From: Undaria pinnatifida
Taxonomy: Eukaryota; Sar; Phaeophyceae; Laminariales; Alariaceae
Length of the DNA stretch: 64,000 bases
Direction: 5' to 3'
Assembly: GCA_012845835.1 (NCBI GenBank)
Contig: JABAKD010000020.1
Span: 4,920,720 to 4,984,719, forward strand
Below the pieces are notes generated by a model. That model did no database searches. It saw nothing but the letters and a program-made list of their open reading frames with translations, and was not told the DNA's origin. How positions within the stretch are numbered: the stretch's first letter is position 1; the number at the start of each line of letters is the position of its first letter. A program made the translations under genes and the position numbers. This document shows positions 55,189 to 64,000 of the stretch, piece after piece.

Positions 55189-55984
55189 ATAGGGAGCCGA
55201 GTTATTCATGCGGAAATTGCATGAGGCGAAGAGACGCAGAGCCGCAGAGCGGCAAAGGCCGCGGCAGCGCCATCCGCCGTCGGCATCTCTAAACGGCCGT
55301 GGGGGGCAAGAAGAGGATAGCGTTCAACCATTTTATAGCTGATATTTTAGTGTTCCAATCAGATAAAATTATATAGACTTTTGTACATGACTGAAATATA
55401 TTGAACGATATGTTCGAGAGAAGTTCCACCGCGCTCGGGGAGTGGTCTCCCCTCCCCACTTCCCATTTTTTTCGGCCTCATCGCGTGCAACACCCGGTGT
55501 TAAGATCTTCGCCGGCACGAGGCTAGCGCAAAACACAGCTAAGCGAGCCTTTCTTACGCGATTGGGGCGACGGCCGTGATGGCGAAACGAGAATCACGAG
55601 GTCAGGCCTCGAATGTAGTTGGAATGCATGCATCCTCCTGCTGGATGTTTGGGTGCTTTGCGGGCGCTCACGACCGAGAGAAGCTGCGGTACTTGGATGC
55701 TTGGAGGGCGCCTACTTCTAAAAAATCAAGATAATAAGGAGAAGGTACGTACCAGGTATCAAATACAGGTACCAATAATGGTGATTTAGAGGGGGCGTAG
55801 GCAGGCAGGTACATGCCCGCTTGCCACGGAGAAGGAAACATACATAACAACAAGGGTACAACAAGGCTGTCTTCACTTTTCCTGAAGCCGTCATAGCATC
55901 GAACCTGTTTTTCTGGCTTCCTCTACTGGTGGGCGGTTGGGACGAAGGTAGTATGAAATTCTCAATGCCTGGGGTAAGAGGGTG

Positions 55985-56610
55985 CTGTTTTATATTATGA
56001 AAATAAAAATACACTCCAGCTGTGAGATCGAAGATTTTGTCGTAACTCATATTTGCAAGCTGTGTGTGATACTCCGATCGCGCGTATTACGGGTTGTGTG
56101 TCCTCATTAAGGATATAGGTCGGCGACTCCCCTTGCAACTACAGTGTAGCTATCAGGGTCAACAGGGTGATGTTAGTCAGTCTGCGCGCGGAAACTATAA
56201 AACCCGTTTTTGAGGGGGACAAAATCTGATAGCTTTGGAAGAAAATGCATAAGTTTATCAAGTGAATCCTGTAAGTCGAATAACCGGTGAGGAGAGGGCG
56301 GAGTTGTTAACGTCGTGGGGGCCTGGGTTTGATTAAGAAGGAGCGGGGGGGGGGGGAGAAGCGGGACGGGCGGGGCAGCTCAATCTTTGCGTGGAAACGA
56401 TAAGTCCTTTTAAGGGGATACATCTGACGGTTTTGGAAAGAATGCACCAGTTTATCATGGGGGCAGGGCGGGACGGGCGGGGCAGCTCAATCTGTGCGTG
56501 GAAACTATAAACCATTTAAGGGGATAAATCTGACGGTTTTGGAAAGAATGCACCAGTTTATCATGTGTATTCTGTAAGACGTACAACCACTGAGGAGAGG
56601 GCGGAGCGTT
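55985..56610 (+). repeat. Dispersed repeat family D, longest copy
   Basis: It has the full set of blocks from TACACTCCAGCTGTGAGATC to CCTCATTAAGGATATAGGTC and GGGTCAACAGGGTGATGTTA. Two or three further partial units follow, each with GGAAACKATAARYC and GGGGCAGCTCAATCT, and a poly(G) tract near 56343-56357. Confidence 0.68.
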
Positions 56611-59002
56611 CGAGGGGTGAGGGTGGGGAGGTATATTGTGGTTGAACTGGACTACTTGTCGTAGTTGCAAACGCACGGCCGTTCGCGGTACGTGAAGCAA
56701 ACCCGAACGCGTGCCATCATATGTAGGACCGACCCGTGGTGGCGTGGTGTGGTTGTTCTATTTGCAGGAGCGGGCGGTTTGGTGCGGTGCGGTGCGGCAC
56801 GGGGCGATGATGCAGCTACGGTGCGGTGCGGTTAGGTGGTACCACGCTGCACCTCGTTGCAACTGAAAGCCCCCGCACGCCCGCACCGCAAGAGCAACGC
56901 GCACCCTTATTGCAGACGCTGACAAATACAAGCAAGCGTACAGCAAATATAACTTGAAGTCAGATGCGTGTACACCAGATACCCACCATCCTTGCATTGT
57001 ACAAGTACAACAGTACGTATGTACTTCGGCGTGCCTTCCGACTTGTGAGCTGGCTTTGCTTGTGCTGCCGGCCAAGTCCCTAGCCATCCCCCCCGCCCAA
57101 CTTGACGCTCCTGCCAGATGATAAACCGGGAGGCTGCGCGGAGGCACACCCGAAATTCCAGGCGTTGGGTACGAGTGCAGGCGTCGTGAAAAGAGTCGAA
57201 AGGGCCTCGAGTCAAGATGACCTCCCGATCCTGCCCGAGTAACGAACACACTCCGTTGTAAGCGTGGCGCCAGAAGGTGGGCTACATTGGTACACATCAC
57301 AGCAGGCTGCAGCAAGCTGTTATAGACGAACTCCTTTCGAAACTACTCTGACGTCATGTCGGAGGATCATGTCGGAGGTGCTCTATTAGTAATGCCGTTT
57401 GTGTGGCCGACCTTTTTCTTCTAACCTGCTGTTGCCATTGCTGCTGCTGCTGCTGTTTGGTGCTTATGTGCAGTTTGAGTACAGCGCATACGCTCGTGTT
57501 CGCGTACCGTTACGGTTGGTTGCTGCTGTTAATTTGGTGTTCCGCTTGATAGGGGTCTCATCGTAGGTGACCCCAACACTTAAATAGGAGCGTGCGGTGA
57601 TGATAGTTTTGACTTGGTATAGTCATCACCAGGGACGGCGTGGTGCTGTGGAGTAGTGTTGAGGGGACCCCCGGCGACAAGAGGAGAGGTACGCGAGGTC
57701 TGAATTTCAAGGGAATGCGCCAAAACCCACGGGCAACTTTCACGGGGTTGATATCGAGGGGATCTGGAACCAATATGCATATGGGCGCTTGAGGCGCGAC
57801 ATCAGCTGGTCTCGCGGCCGCAGACGTGCTAGGTCCACTTCGATGGGCCACTCTTAGGGGAAAACTTTGCACCTCCTCCGTCTTGGTAGCCTCGTGCTCT
57901 TGCTTAGTGCGGTTGCAGTTGATTTGCATTTGTGTCAGTGTCGATTGCACCTCATTCAACCTGCTCTCTGCTCCTGTTGTTTCGTTGCGTGCTCCGTCTT
58001 CCCTTCCTTCTCGTTGCTGCTGTGTTTTGTTGTTTACTGCTGCTGCTCCCTTCCACGCACACTTCTGTACCTTATTTTCTTTTTATCGAAGGGCAGGGAC
58101 CTTGAAAATGGAGAATCCGCTACTAGCGTGTGACGATTACTGGCTAGCGTGTCTAGTGTAATCCCTGACCACGTTTGCACTATTTTTAAATAGTGGACGG
58201 CAGTGCCGATGGTGCATCTTGCGTACCATTTAGTTGCAGAGCGACACAACCCTGCGTCGTTTTGGTGCTGCTCCAGTTCGAGCCCTTTGGTGTACCTCCC
58301 CCTTGCAGATCGTCGTGCACCCTCTTGGCTGGGAGTTGTATGGTGGATGGTGCGTGATGGATCTGCCCAGAAACTTCGAGAGTCAGTCCTTTGAATTTTG
58401 TGTTTTGGCATAGTACACGTTAAGAAGTACACATGACTGCGAATACCGATGCCAGATAGGTATTAGTTGCTGTTGAATCACACCCAGAAGCAGGGCGGTT
58501 CATTGACGGCTATACATCTGGGCGTATATTTGGCTCGTGCGTTCGCCTGACGAAACATACCGCATCGTTCGTTCGCGTGCCTGCATTATTTAAAGGTTTC
58601 TATTTCTGTCCCCCTTTACCTACCCCCCTCTTCTATCTTTACCTGCCGACCTCCTACTCGGCTGCTCGTGTGAAGAAAATAGACGCAATCAATCACATCG
58701 CAGGTCATGAGGAGACAAAAAAAGTGGGTGGCTAGAAAAACAAAAAAACGCAAAAAAGAGGAAGCGATTAGTAGTATCGTACATGTTATACTTTGTTGTA
58801 CCGTGTATTGCCGTATATTTATATTATGCCTTTTGATATATATCACCTTGCATTATTAGTTCTATGCCTGGTGTTAAAGCAATTTAATATGAGCCTCGGC
58901 GTAAAAAGAAGAGCGAACACCTTCCGTAAATATTTAACCTTGTGTAGAAAAAAGTATATCACGAGTACCAACAACGCAGCTTGCAAATATGAGTATTGAC
59001 CT

Positions 59003-59027
59003 GAAATTCGTCAAACTCACGGCTGAC
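59003..59027 (-). repeat. Inverted match to dioxygenase intron 8
   Basis: GAAATTCGTCAAACTCACGGCTGACG, just after a GAGTATTGACCT phrase, is the reverse complement of 29158-29183. Flanking bases also match (GTCAATACTCAT and CAAGGACGTCAG), giving a shared segment of about 45 bp. Confidence 0.6.
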
Positions 59028-59345
59028 GTCCTTGAAAATTAGTTGTAAAAAAATAGAAAAGACTTGGGCCAAAAAAGACAAATTTGAACATACAAAAAAA
59101 AGACTTGAACAAAAAAATTTAAATCTGTAGACTATACTATATCTGGTATAAAAAATGAAAGAAACAGTGGCAAAAAAAAAAGGGACGAGGGTCACCGGGG
59201 CTTGAACCAGTGATATTGGTGCGTACTGGACCCAAGTCAAGGTAGTGGTCCCCACAATTTGGGGAGTACTTCCCAGATTTTCCCCATACTGAAATCAAGT
59301 AATTATTTTTTGCAAAAACTGAACAGTACCATAAACTCGCCCGGA

Positions 59346-59480
59346 GGGGGGGGGGGGGGGGGGGGAGGGGGGGAGGGGGCGAAGGGGGAGGGGGTGGGGG
59401 GGTGGGGGGAGGGGGGGAGGGAGCGAAGGGGGAGGGGGTGGGGGGGTGGGGGTGGGGGGTGGGGGTGGGGGAGGGGGGGC
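59346..59480 (+). repeat. Poly(G)/GGGGGAGG tract with two ~60-bp units
   Basis: A long G run is followed by two copies of GCGAAGGGGGAGGGGGTGGG. The tract has high quadruplex-forming potential and is open on the minus strand only as polyproline. Confidence 0.8.
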
Positions 59481-59715
59481 GTCCTGCACAAGAGACTGAA
59501 GTCTGGGTCTGGCCATCATCGTCTTGAAGTTTTTGGGCCTTCCAATGGCCGTCACAAGCTAGCGTAACGCCGCCCTGACTTCTTCACCTTGTTGCGTTCT
59601 CCCCCCAGTGTCATTGATGCGCTTGATACCCTCTATGAGCCCAATGTCTTTAGTTAGCTCCTAGGGTCTGCTAGTATGACGTTTTTTTCCTTTTCCTTAC
59701 CTTGCTTCCTCTTCT

Positions 59716-59742
59716 TGTCTTGTCTTGTCTTGTCTTGTCTTT
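59716..59742 (+). repeat. TCTTG pentanucleotide run at the gap edge
   Basis: Five or six units of TCTTG occur in a TC-rich stretch that runs into the gap. This low-complexity sequence may explain the assembly break. Confidence 0.75.
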
Positions 59743-59767
59743 TATTTCTTTTTCCTTTTTCGCTTTT

Positions 59768-60267
59768 NNNNNNNNNNNNNNNNNNNNNNNNNNNNNNNNN
59801 NNNNNNNNNNNNNNNNNNNNNNNNNNNNNNNNNNNNNNNNNNNNNNNNNNNNNNNNNNNNNNNNNNNNNNNNNNNNNNNNNNNNNNNNNNNNNNNNNNNN
59901 NNNNNNNNNNNNNNNNNNNNNNNNNNNNNNNNNNNNNNNNNNNNNNNNNNNNNNNNNNNNNNNNNNNNNNNNNNNNNNNNNNNNNNNNNNNNNNNNNNNN
60001 NNNNNNNNNNNNNNNNNNNNNNNNNNNNNNNNNNNNNNNNNNNNNNNNNNNNNNNNNNNNNNNNNNNNNNNNNNNNNNNNNNNNNNNNNNNNNNNNNNNN
60101 NNNNNNNNNNNNNNNNNNNNNNNNNNNNNNNNNNNNNNNNNNNNNNNNNNNNNNNNNNNNNNNNNNNNNNNNNNNNNNNNNNNNNNNNNNNNNNNNNNNN
60201 NNNNNNNNNNNNNNNNNNNNNNNNNNNNNNNNNNNNNNNNNNNNNNNNNNNNNNNNNNNNNNNNNNN
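59768..60267. other. Assembly gap, exactly 500 N
   Basis: The gap is 500 Ns, a round number that suggests an arbitrary placeholder. It separates TC-rich DNA from the Thr/Pro repeat array. The C-terminal end of that gene should lie in or beyond it. Confidence 0.98.
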
Positions 60268-63200
60268 ATGTACAGTCGGGCCCAACGTGATGGGCGGCGT
60301 CGGACCGGGTGTTGGCGATGTTGTGGGTAACTCGGAGCGAGCGTAGATCACGGGTCGTCTGGTGGGCGTAGCGGTCGGTGACTCGGTGTTGGTCACGTAC
60401 GTAGGGTTGAATGTCGGCGTTGGTGTTGGTTCGGCCGTAGGGCTCGACGATGGCGTCGCCGTGTGATGTACAGTAGGGCCAACGTGATGGGCGGCGTCGG
60501 CCGGGTGTTGGCGATGTTGTGGGTAACTCGGAGCGAGCATATATCACGGGTCGTCTGGTGGGCGTAGCGGTCGGTGACTCGGTGTTGGCCACGTACGTAG
60601 GGTTCGAATGTCGGCGTTGGTGTTGGTTTGGCCGTTGGGCTCGACGATGGCGTCGCCGTGTGATGTACAGTAGGGCCCAACGTAATGGGCGGCGTCGCAC
60701 CGGGTGTTGGCGATGTTGTGGGTAACCCGGAGCGAGCGTAGCTCACGGGTTGTCTGGTGGGCGTAGCGGTCGGTGACTCGGTGTTGGTCACGTACGTAGG
60801 GTTGAATGTCGGCGTTGGTGTTGGTTCATGCCGTAGGGCTCGACGATGGCGTCGCCGTGTGATGTACAGTAGGGCCCAACGTGATGGGCGGCGTCGGACC
60901 GGGTGTTGGCGATGTTGTGGGTAACTCGGAGCGAGCGTAGCTCACGGGTCGTCTGGTGGGCGTAGCGGTCGGTGACTCGGTGTTGGTCACGTACGTAGGG
61001 TTGAATGTCGGCGTTGGTGTTGGTTCGGCCGTAGGGCTCGACGATGGCGTCGCCGTGTGATGTACAGTAGGGCCCAACGTGATGGGCGGCGTCGGACCGG
61101 GTGTTGGCGATGTTGTGGGTAACTCGGAGCGAGCATAGATCACGGGTTGTCTGGTGGGCGTAGCGGTCGGTGACTCGGTGTTGGTCACGTACGTAGGGTT
61201 GAATGTCGGCGTTGGTGTTGGTTCGGCCGTAGGGCTCGACGATGGCGTCGCCGTGTGATGTACAGTAGGGCCCAACGTGATGGGCGGCGTCGGACCGGGT
61301 GTTGGCGATGTTGTGGGTAACTCGGAGCGAGCGTAGCTCACGGGTCGTCTGGTGGGCGTAGCGGTCGGTGACTCGGTGTTGGTCACGTACGTAGGGTTGA
61401 ATGTCGGCGTTGGTGTTGGTTCGGCCGTAGGGCTTGACGATGGCGTCGCCGTGTGATGTACAATAGGGCCGAACGTGATGGGCGGCGTCGGCCTGGGTGT
61501 TGGCGATGTTGTGGGTAACTCGGAGCGAGCATATATCACGGGTCGTCTGGTGGGCGTAGCGGTCGGTGACTCGGTGTTGGCCACGTACGTAGGGTCGAAT
61601 GTCGGCGTTGGTGTTGGTTCGGCCGTAGGGCTCGACGATGGCGTCGCCGTTCGATGTACAGTAGGGCCCAACGTAATGGGCAGCGTCGGACCGGGTGTTG
61701 GCGATGTTGTAGGTAACCCGGAGCGAGCGTAGCTCACGGGTTGTCTGGTGGGCGTAGCGGTCGGTGACTCGGTGTTGGCCAAGTACGTAGGGTTGAATGT
61801 CGGCGTTGGTGTTGGTTCGGCCGTAGGGCTCGACGATGGCGTCGCCGTGTGATGTACAGTCGGGCCCAACGTGATGGGCGGCGTCGGACCAGGTGTTGGC
61901 AATGTTGTGGGTAACTCGGAGCGAGCGTAGATCACGGGTCGTCTGGTGGGCGTAGCGGTCGGTGACTCGGTGTTGGTCACGTACGTAGGGTTGAATGTCG
62001 GCGTTGGTGTTGGTGCGGCCGTAGGGCTTGACGATGGCGTCGCCGTGTGATGTACAGTAGAGCCCAACGTGATGGGCGGCTTCGGACCGGGTGTTGGCGA
62101 AGTTGTGGGTAACTCGGAGCGAACGTAGATCACGGGTTGTCTGGTGGGCGTAGCGGTCGGTGACTCGGTGTTGGTCAAGTACGTAGGGTTGAATGTCGGC
62201 GTTGGTGTTGGTTTGGCCGTAGGGCTCGACGATGGCGTCGCCGTGTGATGTACAGTAGGGCCCAACGTGATGGGCGGCGTCGGACCGGGTGTTGGCGATG
62301 TTGTGCGTAAATCGGGGGGAGCGTAGCTCACGGGTTGTCTGGTGTGCGTAGCGGTCGGTGACTCGGTGTTGGTCACGTACGTAGGGTTGAATGTCGGCAA
62401 TGGTGTTGGTTCGGCCGTAGGGCTCGACGATGGCGTCGCCGTGTGATGTACAGTAGGGCCCAACGTGATGGGCGGCGTCGGACCGGGTGTTGGCGATGTT
62501 GTGGGTAACTCGGAGCGAGCATCGATCACGGGTCGTCTGGTGGGCGTAGCTGTCCGTGACTCGGTGTTGGTCACGTACGTAGGGTTGAATGTCGGCGTTG
62601 GTGTTGGTTCGGCCGTAGGGCTCGACGATGACGTCGCCGTGTAATGTACAGTAGGGCCCAACGTAATGGGCGGCGTCGGACCGGGTGTTGGCGATGTTGT
62701 GGGTAACTCGGAGCGAGCGTAGATCACGGGTCGTCTGGTGGGCGTAGCGGTTGGTGACTCGGTGTTGGTCACGTACGTAGGGTTGAATGTCGGCGTTGGT
62801 GTTGGTTCGGCCGTAGTGCTCGACGATGGCGTCGCCGTGTGATGTACAGTAAGACCCAACGTAATGGGCGGCGTCGGACCGGGTGTTGGCGATGTTGTAG
62901 GTAACCCGGAGCGAGCGTAGCTCACGGGTTGTCTGGTGGGCGTAGCGGTCGGTGACTCGGTGTTGGCCAAGTACGTAGGGTTGAGATTCGGCGTTGGTGT
63001 TGGTTCGGCCGTAGGGCTCGACGATGGCGTCGCCGTGTGATGTACAGTCGGGCCCAACGTGATGGGCGGCGTCGGACCGGGTGTTGGCGATGTTGTGGGT
63101 AACTCGGAGCGAGCGTAGTGCACGGGTTGTCTGGTGGGCGTTGCGGTCGGTGACTCGGTGTCGGGTACGTACGTAGGGTTGAATGTCGGCGTTGGTGTTG

Positions 63201-64000
63201 GTTCGGCCGTAGGGCTCGACGATGGCGTCGCTGTTTGACGTATAGTAGGGCCCAACGTGGTAGGCGTCGTTGGACCGGGTGTTGGCGATGTTGTGGGTAA
63301 CTCGGAGCGAGCGTAGCTCACTGGTCGTCTGGTGGGCGTAGCAGTCGGTGACTCGGTGTTGGTCACGTACGTAGGGTTGAATGTCGGCGTTGGTGTTGGT
63401 TCGTTCGTAGGGCTCGACGATAGCGTCGCCGTGTGATGTACAGTAGGGCCCAACGTGATGGGCGGCGTCGGACCGGGTGTTGGCGATGTTGTGGGTAACT
63501 CGGAGCGAGCGTAGCTCACGGGTTGTCTGGTGGGCGTAGCGGTCGGTGACTCGGTGTCGGGTACGTACGTAGGGTTGAATGTCGGCGTTGGTGTTGGTTC
63601 GGCCGTAGGGCTCGACGATGGCGTCACCGTTCGATGTACAGTAGAACCAAACGTGGTAGTCGTCGTCGGACCGGGTGTTGGCGATGTTGTAGGAACCTCG
63701 GAGCGAGCGTAGCTCACGGGTCGTCTGGTGGGCGTAGCGGTCGGTGACTCGGTGTTGGTCACGTACGTGGGGTTGAATGTCGGCGTTGGTGTTGGTTCGT
63801 CCGTAGGGCTCGACGATGGCGTCGCCGTGTGATGTACAGTCGGGCCCAACGTGATGGGCGGCGTCGGCCCGGGTGTTGGCGATGTTGTGGGTAACTCGGA
63901 GCGAGCGTAGATCACGGGTCGTCTGGTGGGCGTAGCGGTCGGTGACTCGGTGTTGGTCACGTACGTAGGGTTGAATGTCGGCGTTGGTGTTGGTTCGGCC
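60268..64000 (-). CDS. Thr/Pro/Ser-rich tandem-repeat protein, partial at both ends
   Basis: From the window edge (64000) down to 60826 the minus strand is open without a break for about 1,058 codons, made of a 66-residue unit. One unit reads PTPPITLGPTVHHTATPSSS, PTAEPTPTPTFNPTYVTNTE, SPTATPTRRPVIYARSELPT and TSPTPG. About 19 units (198 bp each) fit in 3.7 kb. The unit is rich in Thr, Pro and Ser with no hydrophobic segment, like heavily O-glycosylated stalks or linkers of secreted or cell-surface proteins. That role is inference. Below 60826 the frame is broken by single-base indels at about 60827-60830, 60605 and 60498. I do not recognise a named family. No start codon or signal peptide is in view. 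The opposite strand has a TAG in every unit, supporting the minus-strand reading. Confidence 0.65.
60268..64000. repeat. 198-bp tandem repeat array, about 19 units
   Basis: Units differ by scattered substitutions and keep the 198-bp (66-codon) period, except near the gap. Variants such as RQPVSYARSGLPTT preceded by TYLANTES recur in non-adjacent units, indicating past duplication of blocks of several units. Confidence 0.9.

Larger units (their letters stand above)
55189..59340. other. Mixed noncoding stretch with unassigned ORFs
   Basis: Outside the family D copy, nothing is recognised. A minus-strand frame at 56907-57251 (QDREVILTRGPFDSFHDACT) and one at 57558-57959 (VQSTLTQMQINCNRTKQEHE, then Ser/Pro-rich) have protein-like parts, but no known domain. 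Confidence 0.35.

Noticed and set aside
59654-60700. ORFs running through the N gap
   Set aside because: The Ns are translated as X. Only the Thr/Pro part on the gap's right side has support.

Overview
This is eukaryotic nuclear DNA. It holds two spliced single-copy genes with many introns, both mitochondrial, set in repeat-rich DNA, plus one end of a tandem-repeat gene and a 500-N assembly gap. GC-rich exons, long introns, poly(C)/poly(G) tracts and the exon sequences suggest a stramenopile, most likely a brown alga. That placement is inference and was not tested by any search. All exon models were built by eye from splice sites, reading phase and family motifs.

Layout. Positions 1-2100 hold no recognisable gene. 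Positions 2101-30147 (+) carry a nine-exon gene for a gamma-butyrobetaine/trimethyllysine dioxygenase (carnitine biosynthesis, 465 aa). Its first intron is 18.2 kb and is filled with tRNA-derived SINEs, a 0.68-kb foldback element, tandem duplications, several dispersed repeat families and a possible nested minus-strand coding segment. Positions 30148-37353 are a convergent intergenic stretch made of repeats. Positions 37354-51989 (-) carry a ten-exon gene for SAM50/TOB55, the beta-barrel core of the mitochondrial outer-membrane sorting and assembly machinery (490 aa). Its introns contain a decayed non-LTR reverse transcriptase, a hexamer-derived array and trinucleotide repeats. About 1.07 kb upstream of the SAM50 start, in divergent orientation, is a possible first exon with a lipocalin-like GxW motif (53058-53160, +). 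Positions 53161-59767 hold repeats and unassigned ORFs, followed by the N gap (59768-60267). From 60268 to the window edge a minus-strand reading frame encodes about 19 tandem copies of a 66-residue Thr/Pro/Ser-rich repeat (198 bp per unit). Both ends of that gene are missing.

The two complete genes share a mitochondrial theme: an enzyme of the carnitine pathway, whose product serves fatty-acyl transport, and the barrel-insertion machinery of the outer membrane. They are convergent neighbours with no evidence of co-regulation. The most notable points are the SINE family and the foldback inserted in one copy, a dispersed repeat family that repeatedly ends in poly(C), a decayed copy of the start of dioxygenase exon 8 inside intron 7, and the large Thr/Pro repeat protein, whose frame breaks cluster next to the gap.
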